Source: Onchocerca volvulus
Taxonomy: Eukaryota; Nematoda; Chromadorea; Rhabditida; Onchocercidae
Length of the DNA: 64,000 bases
Assembly: GCA_000499405.2 (NCBI GenBank)
Contig: HG738138.1
Coordinates: forward strand, 14,633,208-14,697,207
Reading direction: 5' to 3'
Shown here piece after piece: positions 54,780 through 64,000 of this stretch (positions are counted from its first letter, which is position 1; each line of letters starts with the position of its first letter). The notes beneath the pieces were generated by a model that had not been told where the DNA came from, did not search any database, and saw only the letters and a program-made list of their open reading frames with translations. The translations under genes were made by a program, and so were the position numbers.

Positions 54780-55746
54780 GACGCGAATTTCAAATATCTC
54801 AAAGATATATAAAATAAAGAAAATGAAAATGTATTGATTCATTAAGTGGTCATGTCATGTAAAAATGCATATACTATTCCATGATAATGAATTAATATCC
54901 TTTCATTCAACAATTCACACAATAAAAAATTATTTATAATGAAACAGTCCTTTTTCTACCTTTTTCAAATCAATTAACTTGCTCCTTATGATTATCTAAT
55001 CAAGTAATAAAGCATGAGACTTTTTCGTCATTAACAAGTAGTCTTATGGAGACGAAAATCAAATTTTATCAATCATAATAACGTAACAATATCTATTAAA
55101 ATACAAATGATTACTTGATTACACACTTATTTCTCGAATAATCACTTTTCTTATCAACATTAATTCTTCCATATTTTCCTACGGAATTATAAAAAATTGG
55201 ATGGGAAATTTGAAAACTGCAGAGTGTAATGAAAAAGACATTGAAAAGAAAAATTCAATCCAAATTCATTAAATCAATACTGCCAATAATAGGAACTTAA
55301 ATAACTTTAGTTAAATCTATACACTGTAGGCAATTTTACCAATCGTTTAGATAGACCTCATAATATCAGATACTCAAGCATTTTCATTTAGAATATGGCT
55401 TTGAAAACTTTTCATTTAAATCATTTGCAATTGATGATTTTGTTTTTTAGTTACAGGCCATATAAACCAAAATAAACAGCTAAACAAAATTGAAATTGGC
55501 AAAATGATATGAGAAGATAAGAGCACGCAAACATTCTAGCAACTATCATGTGTTACAATCAGCACAAATGAATAATGAAAAAAAAGTGTATAGGAATCAA
55601 TTCCAATTGAAGAATTTCAGTAAGAATGAAAAAAATATTTGATTTTTAATGTTCCTAAATTGAATTATCCAAATTCCAGACTCTGATTTCGTCAAAAATT
55701 CATTGCAAATAATAAAGAATTTCGATCACAGTAGAGCCAATACATG

Positions 55747-55795
55747 AATTTCCTAAATTTTACCTTAATACTATTAAGATAAAATTTAGGAAATT
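55747..55795. repeat. Near-perfect 49-bp palindrome between hinfp and the RRM-Tudor gene
   Basis: Two 24-base arms (55747-55770 and 55772-55795) are reverse complements at 23 of 24 positions around a single C. The outer part reads AATTTCCTAAATTTTA and the inner part CTTAATA. RNA from either strand would fold into a long hairpin with almost no loop. Confidence 0.85.
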
Positions 55796-56163
55796 TTTCT
55801 CAAAAATTTCTAATTCCCGTAAAAAAGTTCACTAAAATTAAGAACCGAATTTTTTCGAAGAACCTTAATTCAAAAATAAAAAAATCCTCCTTGAGTCATA
55901 CACAGAATTTAATACAGAAAGATGATAAAAGAGCTGACCGATTTACTGCAATTATTTTCTATAAAAAAACATTTGGAACAAAAAATGAAGACCGATAAAA
56001 GCCATGTTAGATCTTTTCTACCTTGATACGTATACTAATCATGTTACCTGTTTTCTTTTTCAAGTTGTTACCTTTAACACGGAACAAAATTGTTGAATGA
56101 ATCCTTGGAATCAATCAAGATCATAATTTTATAGAACAAATCTAATGTCTGAAAATATCTGAT

Positions 56164-56169
56164 TTTATT
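56164..56169 (-). terminator. Polyadenylation signal of hinfp
   Basis: AATAAA on the minus strand lies about 135 bases past the TGA stop, a normal distance for this kind of gene. The 24-base A-run at 56257-56280 lies nearer but reads as poly(U) in this transcript, so it is not a tail. Confidence 0.5.
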
Positions 56170-56302
56170 ATATGATATTACACTATGATGAAGTAAATCT
56201 AAATTCTGTTTGAAATAACATTCACAAATATTGAATGTTATAAAGAAAAAAATAGCAAAAAAAAAAAAAAAAAAAAAAAATCGACCCAATCAAGCTCATA
56301 AA

Positions 56303-59300
56303 TCATGCTATTTCCTTCGTTTCACCAACATAGCAGCCTAAATTCATAGCCAAACTTCTGCTTAAGCAACGTTTCGTCTGCAACCGGGCATAACCATCTT
56401 TGCATTTCTTATATTGAAATCGTGTAAATCCACGTGGTATAGAACATTTGTGTTTTCGGATTAAATGTCGACTTAAACCAAAACCATTTGCATATTTCGC
56501 ATCACACAAATGACACAAATGAGTGTACGGCATATACACCTGAAATTTCAAATAATATTCAATTGATTAGAGTAGTACTCCAAAGAAATTCAGGTTTGTT
56601 GCAATCACTGCATTTATTTTACTCAAAATAAGCTCTCAAAGCAAGAAAGTAATTCAAATTAATAAGTGGGAAAAGTTTTTCAACAAGCAATTATTTTTCC
56701 TATCCTAGTAGTACTGAAATGCTACCAGCCAATACTGAAATCGTTTTCTGTGGATATCCCAATGTGAATTCACAATTTGGTTTTATCGATTACATAAGAT
56801 ATGAACAAAAAATGAGAAAAAATTGCTCTCAATGTTCAAGAGAGATGGGGATTGAATATATTATATAAAAGGTGGACCCGGGCAAGAGTAACCCAGGTCC
56901 AGCTAGTAGGTTATAAATAAAAATGTAAGTGTTCGTCTGTTCAAAATCTTAAATCTCTGGAAAAAAAAATTCCTTATCGATTGCTTTGAAATTTTGATAC
57001 AACGCTGCAATCGAACATGTGCATATTTTTATATAGTTTTTATACACATGCGGCTCAGTCTGGTTAAGAGGAAAATGTTGGGGAAAAAATCTAATTGAAT
57101 TGTAATTTGGATTGCGATTTGGTTGGAGTGAGGATTGCTTCTTCGTGCTATTATGACTAGACTAAGTCAGCGAAAGGTATGGGAAAAGTTTTCTATGTCT
57201 TGTGTGACAAAGACCAGTCCTGTTGAGAAAGTTTTATTGATTGATGGAAGAGTAATTTTTTTGCAACAAACATTTATCAGAGAATATCCAGTCAAAGTGA
57301 TCACTGAATTATTCCTTCCTTCGTCACTCGTATGAACACTGCTCAACTGAATTGTCGGATTGTTGCTACTGCTGTGTCACTTTGAACTCCGAACTGTTGC
57401 TATTGCTGTGTCAATACAAGAATTCCGAATTGGAATTTGAACTTCATCTCCAAATTCTGTCCTTTTAAATCTTTTCGGGGTTCCTCCCGCTTACCTGATC
57501 TCCATCGTGTCGCTTTTTGATTAATTGGCCTCACTTTGTTTATCTGCGAATTGGAGCGTTTTGGCGATGAACATGCATACCCTTTTGATGGTAAACGCTG
57601 TCAATAGATTTACTTATTTTTACCCATAGAAACACGCGCCTATTCGAATGCAACGTTGTGTCAAATTCTCGAAGCAATCGGTGAAGAACTTGTAACGTTG
57701 TCTCCAAAAGTAACAACGAACATTTACATTTTTATTTATATAGATTTATTTTTTGTTCTTTGTTAATATAAAGCACATTCTGCTTTTAATTCACACCTTA
57801 TTATTTAGATCCTTATGACTTTCGAAAATTTTTCAACTAAATCAAATTATTCGACAATTTTAATTTCAAATAAGCATTAAAACTACATGAATACCTTATC
57901 ATGTTTTCGGATATGAGCTGTTAATTGTTTTTTCCAGCGAAATTGCTCACCGCAATGTCCGCATTTATGCGCAAGTTCGTTAGAGTGAACAACCATATGT
58001 CGATCGACATCTGCTTTTTGAGAAAAGCTGTAAAGTAATCAACTAAAGGTAAGGTCAAAATTTAATGGATTAATATCCAAAAGCAATAACTTTAAAATAG
58101 TATAAACACTTTTAATTTCGTTCATCAAAATCTCAACTTGTAAAACATGTCCAACCGCGAAAAGCATTTGTAAAAACTTATAATTCAGACAATTTTTATG
58201 CTTTCTGAACCCAAATTAGCTAAAATTGGAGTTCTAATCCTGTTCTAATTATACAATGTTCTAATCGTTTTACTATCTTCCAGAGAATAACAGAATTCTT
58301 GGAATATTATAATTTGCTACAGATTTTGGCTATGATTTAAGAATTTTCTTTGAATCTGTTAAGAAAAACTTATATAAATTGTTAATTATAATCGATATTT
58401 TTATTTGAAATCATATAAAAACAACAATTTCATTACCTATGGCCACAAAAGCAACAAGTATATAGCCGGCATTTGGCATGGACAGCTGCAACATGTCTTT
58501 TCAATGCAGATGGACTATCAACAGTCACTGTACAATATTTACATTTATGATTCATAACATGCCGACGGCAATGTTCACGTAACAAACGTTGTGTACCAAA
58601 TTGTTTTTGGCATAACTGGCATGAATAATTGGTTCGGAATTCCCCATTTTCTAGTGCTTCCGGTCCTATAATAAAAAAACAATTTAATGTATGTAAAAGC
58701 TGAAAAAAAAAAAAACAAGAATTATGAAATAGCTTAACAAATTTTACATTTTAGACAAGTTTATTTCTCGAATTAAAAGCCTTTCCTAATATTGAAAACG
58801 ATGAGGACTTCCTTAATTTTCTTTCATAATTTAAAATGAAAGAATTTTTGTTGAACTGTGTCAAGCTTCTCTCCTTCATTATATTCAGTAGGAATGAATT
58901 ATTGGGCTTATTTTGGAGCCAGATATGAAAACTATATTCAATAATATTACTTTCTATGAGGTTTAAGTAAATGATTAACAATGGATGAAATTATTTGACA
59001 CCAATATAACAATATTTTTACTTCATCAGGAAAAAAAATTACCGATTTGATTTTTACGAAGCATGTGATCAATCAATTTTGAGTTGTTAGCAAAGAAAAC
59101 GCCACAGTATGGACAAGCTGCTGTCTTGTCACCCGAATGATGCCGACAATGCACCCGAAGACTGGCTTTGTTCTTGAAATGCATTTTACAACCTTAAAAA
59201 GGTTAAAAAAGATGAGGTTAAACAATATTGAAACTTCAGTATTCAAATCTACAAGCTTGAGATAGCCTTTTACACTTGAAATTTATGTGCGACATAAGTA

Positions 59301-61279
59301 AACAAAATGCCGACTCAAAACATATCCTGGTTGTACATTCGAGCAATAATGATCATAGACCTACTTGTGAGTTTCAATTTCGAGAAAATTCGTTACCTTG
59401 CCAACTACAATTTAGTTGATATTGTTGGTCACGATCCACGATGTGAAATGAATCAATATGATCATCAACATGATTGCAATATAAATCGATATCATCCCAA
59501 ACAGTCTTAAAAATTTAAAAACTAGTTGTAAATAATCAATTTAGAAAGAGTCTTTTTTTTTTTGATATCATCTAAAAAAAAGTGAGAAAACGTGAATTAT
59601 ACTTACACTACAATTAGCCCATCCACACACCATTGCCGAACCATCATATATAAGTTCCATAGATGTACGAAAACCACAGCTGGAAATACTGCTTTTAAAC
59701 TTCATTAAATTTAATTAATTCTATTTAATTTATACGAATCCATCTTTTTCTAATGATTACTGTTTCAACAAATATCTTACGGATGTAAGAAATAATGTTA
59801 TCAAAATGTATTGAGACAAAGTTTATTATTTAATGGCTTTATCAGCTATATGCTTCACTGCTAATTTTTTTTTCATACTGTTATAACTCAGATAACAAAT
59901 CGAATCCAAAACTAAATTTAAAAGTTTTTTCATCCAACATATCTAACTGCATGATAAAGAAATATTTTATAAGCATTAATATGTCCGAGATTTTTCTAGA
60001 TTTTCATCACACTATACTGATGCTGAGATAATTAAAATGCTCATAAATATCAAAATTAGCCTATTTTTTCACTTCTTTTTCTTCTATGCATCGTAAAATC
60101 AGAATAGCTTAGTTAATAACTTCTTAGACATGCACACTGCTAATATCTTAAGACGTATACAGAGAATACAACTTTTTAAATTAATTAAATGAAAACATAC
60201 TGTGGAATGTTTGCTACATCATCCCGACTGAAAATAACGTTTAAACCAGTCCATTGTCGTCGAATATGGTAATTATGCATGTAAAGATGACGATACAAAT
60301 GATGCTCTGTAGCAAGTACTTTACTGCATCCATTGATCGGGCATATAATGTTATTCTTTTCGATCTGATTTTGAACTAAAGAAGAAAATAAGAAATATAG
60401 TATGGGAACATAAATGAGACATACATCATTTATTTTAAAACTTCAAATATTATTCTAAGAATTAAAAAAAAAAAAAAAGAACAAAACATGATTCAAACCT
60501 AATAATTGTTCTATATGAGATCGCATATGTTGCAATAGATCATTCAAAGTATCGTATACCATAAAACAATTTAACCATAAACATTTGAAATAAAACTGAA
60601 ACATATAATAATTGATGAATTAATGAGACATAATCTTTAATCAATTAAGCAGCACTGTGTATGTATGCATGGATTAATACAGTATGCATATGTATAATTT
60701 ATTCTTGGAAATAAAAAATGAAATAAACTGTTGACATGCTATGCGTGATATTTCATAAATTTGGAACTTTAAAATGCATTTATAAACATATTCATCTTAT
60801 ATAATACTGAATAAATATTCATTTTGAATTTGAAATAATGACTTTAACATACTGATTATCTTTTTCAGCACATTTCCTTCATCTCCTAAAGTAATAAGAA
60901 GTTTGAACTGAATTGCACAGTTTTTGTTATAGTTTATTTCTGTACTATATTATTGGCTTCATTTTCCACTTCTACTTCGTTTATTGATTTATATTTTCAA
61001 CCAAATTTTCACAATTTTCCCACTCTTCCTAAATCAAAAATGTCTTCATTTGTTTAGTAATATATGCCTTCTAAATCTTTATAAATTTCAAATCATTTTT
61101 TCTAATACCAACTCATATATCTTTGAAATTTTGAAGTTTATCCTTATTTCTCTAACATAAATTAGTTAAAAGGATACTTCTTTGTCTTGAAGCCGAGTAA
61201 TCCATGTCATTGGCTCAACGGAATCAGTTACTACACGTACATCTGCTGGTTCAAGAATAATCGATTCGAATTGTTCCAT
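56303..61279 (-). CDS. hinfp: HINFP orthologue, histone H4 transcription factor with ten zinc fingers (9 exons)
   Basis: Exons in transcript order are 61279-61178, 60595-60499, 60375-60201, 59679-59607, 59505-59397, 59192-59043, 58665-58437, 58027-57895 and 56539-56303: 1305 nt, 434 residues, GT-AG borders, phases consistent. Fingers start at about C39, C78, C143 and C182 (all C-x4-C), then C212, C251, C277, C306, C334 and C365 (all C-x2-C). The finger at 212 lacks a normal second histidine. After the last finger comes GFTRFQYKKCKDGYARLQ (393-410), the post-finger signature of HINFP. Finger order, the C-x4-C to C-x2-C switch, and local matches such as FFANNSKLIDH and RLLREH agree with vertebrate HINFP as I remember it. 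In vertebrates HINFP activates histone H4 genes at the G1/S transition with NPAT. The long acidic vertebrate C terminus is absent. It lies upstream of the RRM-Tudor gene on the same strand. Confidence 0.92.
56872..57742. mobile_element. Transposon remnant with long inverted repeats inside hinfp intron 8
   Basis: Two related segments of about 110 bases face each other at 56912-57025 and 57634-57740. Both share TATAAATAAAAATGTAA, then CGATTGCTT, then GA-ACAACG-TGCA-TCGAA. Just outside the left repeat, GGACCCGGG (56874-56882) pairs with CCCAGGTCC (56892-56900) as a hairpin followed two bases later by CTAGT, which resembles the 3' end of a Helitron (hairpin, then CTRR before a T). The middle is less AT-rich than the host intron but has no intact reading frame. 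The inverted repeats are clear; the class (Helitron or Helentron type against a foldback or MITE element) is inferred. Confidence 0.65.
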
Positions 61280-61979
61280 TATATGATTATATTTTTTTTT
61301 TTAGAGAAACAAGAAATATATGAAGAAAAATTGAGCAGCAAAATGCACTAAAATATATTAAAAACCAATTTTTAAAACAAGACTTTAAAATCGCTTACAT
61401 AGCAAGATAATAAAACGTTAATTTTTCTACTTAGCATTTAGATGAATCAAATACACAGTAACCAATACACGTAATCAACAAAAGTAGCCAAAATTCACCT
61501 AATATACGATATTGACATTTGCATGCTAGAAAATATTTTCATACCTGCAAGGTGGGATATTGTTAATATCTTAAAGCAATTGTTCATCAATTTCAATTTT
61601 TACGTTAATACGTTAAGTATGCCCTTTCACGTTTTTTATCTCTAATAACATATTTTTAGGCCAAACAGTTTGTGATATTTACGATTAAGTTTTCAAATTA
61701 TCAAATATTAATTAATATTGGCCTTGTACTACCAATCCTTACCAAATCGATTTTTATCATTTCTTGCTATGAAGCATACAGGTACATTTTTGGGTATAAC
61801 TATGTTTCGGTATATCCATGGGTACCATTGTGGATAAATCTTTCATTTTCCCTTGGATATGAGGAAATAAGAAAAGCACCAACGGATACTTCACATTTCG
61901 ACTGTAAATCTCTCACTAAGGTTATGGATAATCCTTAAGGTCAAAACCTTAATTATTTACCCATAATCTTAAGGGTATA

Positions 61980-62019
<40 letters not shown>

Positions 62020-63413
62020 CCATCTACTATTCTTTACAATACGAAAAGTAATATTTCTAAAGAGAAGTAAAAAGAAAAAAAGGTCAAAATTCCGGAAAAT
62101 CAAAAAATGCAAAAATAATTGATAAATTTTACATCAGCACTCTAATAGTTTCCTACCAATGGATAAAGTTGATGACCGAAGAGCAGAACAATTTCAGAAA
62201 ATAATTAGAAATTATTGTGAGTTAAAATGATGGAAAAAAGTTGAAACGAAAAGTTAAAAACTTGAGGAAAAGCAAAATTTAAAAATTAAGAGTTAATTTA
62301 AAGATTGATAACATAAATTTACAAATTAACTTTTTATTTTGCATACAAGAAGAAAAAAGGAATGTATAACAGAAAATATGCCATACAAATAGTAGCAATT
62401 AATTACTCAAGTAATAAATAAACTTCCAAGCAAAAGTTAGAACGATAAAGATTGGTGAAATAGATGCTATATACATGGTGGAGAAATAAATAAATCGAGA
62501 AAGAATACGGCTGACTCACGGATGCAAAGATTGAAAAACAAGAAAAAAATCGTTAAAAAAATAATGAATGGAGACCGAGAGTGTTAAAACCATACTATTA
62601 AAAAAAAAAATTAGAAAAAAATGTTGAGGAAGTCTTCCCACCTTGCTAATATTTCAATTTTTGAAGTTACATTGCGACAGGTTGTGATTCAAACTGCGAT
62701 TGTAGTGAATGTTACTGTTGTTGAGAGATTGTTTGATTAAATTTGCTATCTTTCCGAGGGTTTTCAGATACTTGCTGCCTATTTTAGTTCTTCAGGTTGT
62801 GATGTTGCTTTATGCTTGCTAATCTTTGCTAGGATTTTCAACTTATAATATTTGCTAACTTAAGATTTTCAAATTATAGTAGTTGTTTGTTACCTTTATT
62901 AGAATTTTCAGGTGTGGTACTTGGTAATTAGTTTCTGAAATTTACTAATTACTGGCTCAATTACTTATTATTGATTTGTTTATCAGCTATTTTATTTTTG
63001 TTCAGTATGCTTTTTTTTTCGAAATTATTTTTTTGTTCACATTGAGTTAATTACTAGATAATTGCTTTTTGGCAATCATTTATGTAGTATTTATCAGATT
63101 ATTTATTTATGCTGTATTAAAATCTAATGGATAGAATTAACATATTTTCGTATGTGGGACGTAGCAAGTTATTTGTTCAAATCATATTTATATGTTAGTT
63201 AATCACTATGCTAATTTTTCGCTGTATTATTAATCATTTATTAAAAATTTGAAATTATTTTCTTCCGTTACAAATTGATTTAATCATTAGTCGTTTTTTG
63301 ATTGCTTGTTACCTTAGCAACTATTTATCAGTTTACTCCTTAATTAATTACTTCGCTTATTAGACAAGATCTTTTTTCTTTTTTTTTTTTTTTATTTTTT
63401 GCATAATTTATAG
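61280..63413. other. Intergenic region between divergent hinfp and the 63.4-kb gene
   Basis: About 2.1 kb without a confident gene. It holds an AT dinucleotide tract at 61974-62017 and, at 62740-62930, several loose copies of a TTGCTAA...GATTTTCA pattern. An open frame at 61672-61938 is not supported by splice sites or by any recognisable family. Promoters for both flanking genes are presumably here, but no specific element is visible. Confidence 0.5.
61974..62017. repeat. AT dinucleotide microsatellite
   Basis: About 22 TA units with one G interruption. It is self-complementary and prone to cruciform formation and length change. Confidence 0.9.
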
Positions 63414-64000
63414 ATAAAGTTGACATGTCGGTCGGTAGCATTGGTGCTTACAATCAGCAACCGCAAATGTCGCAGGATACGTTTGTAGTGGTTGGTAAAC
63501 CGGATGTAATTAGAAGTCAAGAAATTAGTACGAACGGTGTGGCAAATGATGTTACATACGAAACCGGAAAAAATTGTCATCGGGTTAGAAAGTATTTTCT
63601 AATAGATTCATTTCAATTTTTATTTTGGAAGATTTGAAAATTATATTTGAAGATTATTTACGATTAACAGTTTCAAGAAATATACTTTTAATAGTTGATT
63701 TTGGAAAATTTAGAATTTTTGTCCAGTCAATTATAATGTTATAAAATAATTATTTGCGATTAAGAATTAGAAATAAGGAATGAATTCTTTTTTTTAGTAT
63801 GAACTTCTAAAATTTTCAAATTTCACCTAGCAAATTTGAGGGCAGAATATATCCGTTTTTTTTTCATTACTTTGCATACTTTTACTAGATAATATTTGTT
63901 ATCATGAATTGGAAAATTTTTTATGCAAAATTTTAAAAATTGTATTCAACTTGATTTGCAGCAAATATATTCTAAAAAATTGAATAGATATGTTCTGCCT
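63414..64000 (+). CDS. 5' end of an unidentified protein gene (2 exons seen, cut by window edge)
   Basis: A long T-tract ending in TTTATAG at 63413 is followed 11 bases later by an ATG at 63425, consistent with a trans-splice or cis acceptor. The first exon runs to a GT at 63584 in phase 0 and encodes a soluble-looking, Ser/Gln/Val-rich start: MSVGSIGAYNQQPQMSQD, then residues through GKNCHR. A second exon begins after TTGATTTGCAG at 63961 and stays open to the edge (QIYSKKLNRYVLP). I do not recognise the family. There is no signal peptide in the part seen. The gene diverges from hinfp, so the 2.1 kb between them may serve both. Confidence 0.55.

Larger units (their letters stand above)
54840..56302. 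other. Intergenic region between hinfp and the RRM-Tudor gene
   Basis: About 1.5 kb without a supported exon. It contains the hinfp polyadenylation signal, a 24-base A-run at 56257-56280 and the 49-bp palindrome at 55747-55795. The gap is long for a nematode operon, so the two minus-strand genes are probably transcribed separately. Confidence 0.5.

Noticed and set aside
54780..54842. Upstream ATG of the RRM-Tudor gene adding a hydrophobic N terminus
   Set aside because: The added residues are Phe/Ile-rich, typical of translated intergenic DNA, and a possible trans-splice acceptor lies between the two ATGs.
57135..57335. 66-codon frame inside the transposon remnant
   Set aside because: No similarity to a transposase or Rep/helicase that I can recognise; likely chance in less AT-rich DNA. 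A search would decide.
61672..61938. 88-codon plus-strand frame upstream of the 63.4-kb gene
   Set aside because: No domain, no splice continuity to 63414 and a weak start context; composition is like random AT-rich sequence.
1..64000. tRNA and rRNA genes
   Set aside because: Looked for B-box-like GGTTCRANYCC and rRNA cores by eye and found none convincing; a covariance search would be decisive.

Overview
This window looks like nuclear DNA of a nematode, most likely a clade III filarial-type species. It is strongly AT-rich and full of homopolymer runs and short microsatellites. Genes have many short exons whose introns end in the nematode acceptor TTTCAG, and one gene opens 3 bases after such an acceptor, as expected for spliced-leader trans-splicing. 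The taxon is inferred; there is no species-specific marker and no search was run.

Layout. Bases 1 to about 22,040 are gene-poor, with microsatellites, degenerate tandem duplications, a poly(G) tract, AT palindromes and a possible retroelement relic. A seven-exon plus-strand gene (22,044-36,720) encodes a 408-residue NK2-class homeodomain protein of the NKX2-1/scarecrow/CEH-24 type. Its joins are in phase, and it has the N-terminal repression motif, a GWYG motif, the homeodomain with Y54 and the NK2-specific domain. From 36.8 to 51.7 kb I see no confident gene, only repeats and two CCCCGC clusters. A nine-exon minus-strand gene (54,779 to 51,739) encodes a 354-residue RRM plus Tudor protein. 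A second nine-exon minus-strand gene (61,279 to 56,303) encodes a 434-residue, ten-finger orthologue of HINFP, the histone H4 gene transcription factor. Its last intron holds a transposon remnant with long inverted repeats. From 63.4 kb to the edge there is the 5' end of an unidentified plus-strand gene, divergent from hinfp.

The genes do not form one pathway. The NK2 protein is a tissue-patterning factor, HINFP a cell-cycle and histone-gene regulator, and the RRM-Tudor protein probably belongs to RNA granule or small-RNA biology. hinfp and the RRM-Tudor gene lie head to tail on the minus strand about 1.5 kb apart, with a near-perfect 49-bp palindrome between them. Gene models were built by hand from splice signals and reading-frame continuity; every join keeps frame, and one needs a GC-AG intron. 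No tRNA, rRNA or CRISPR array was recognised.
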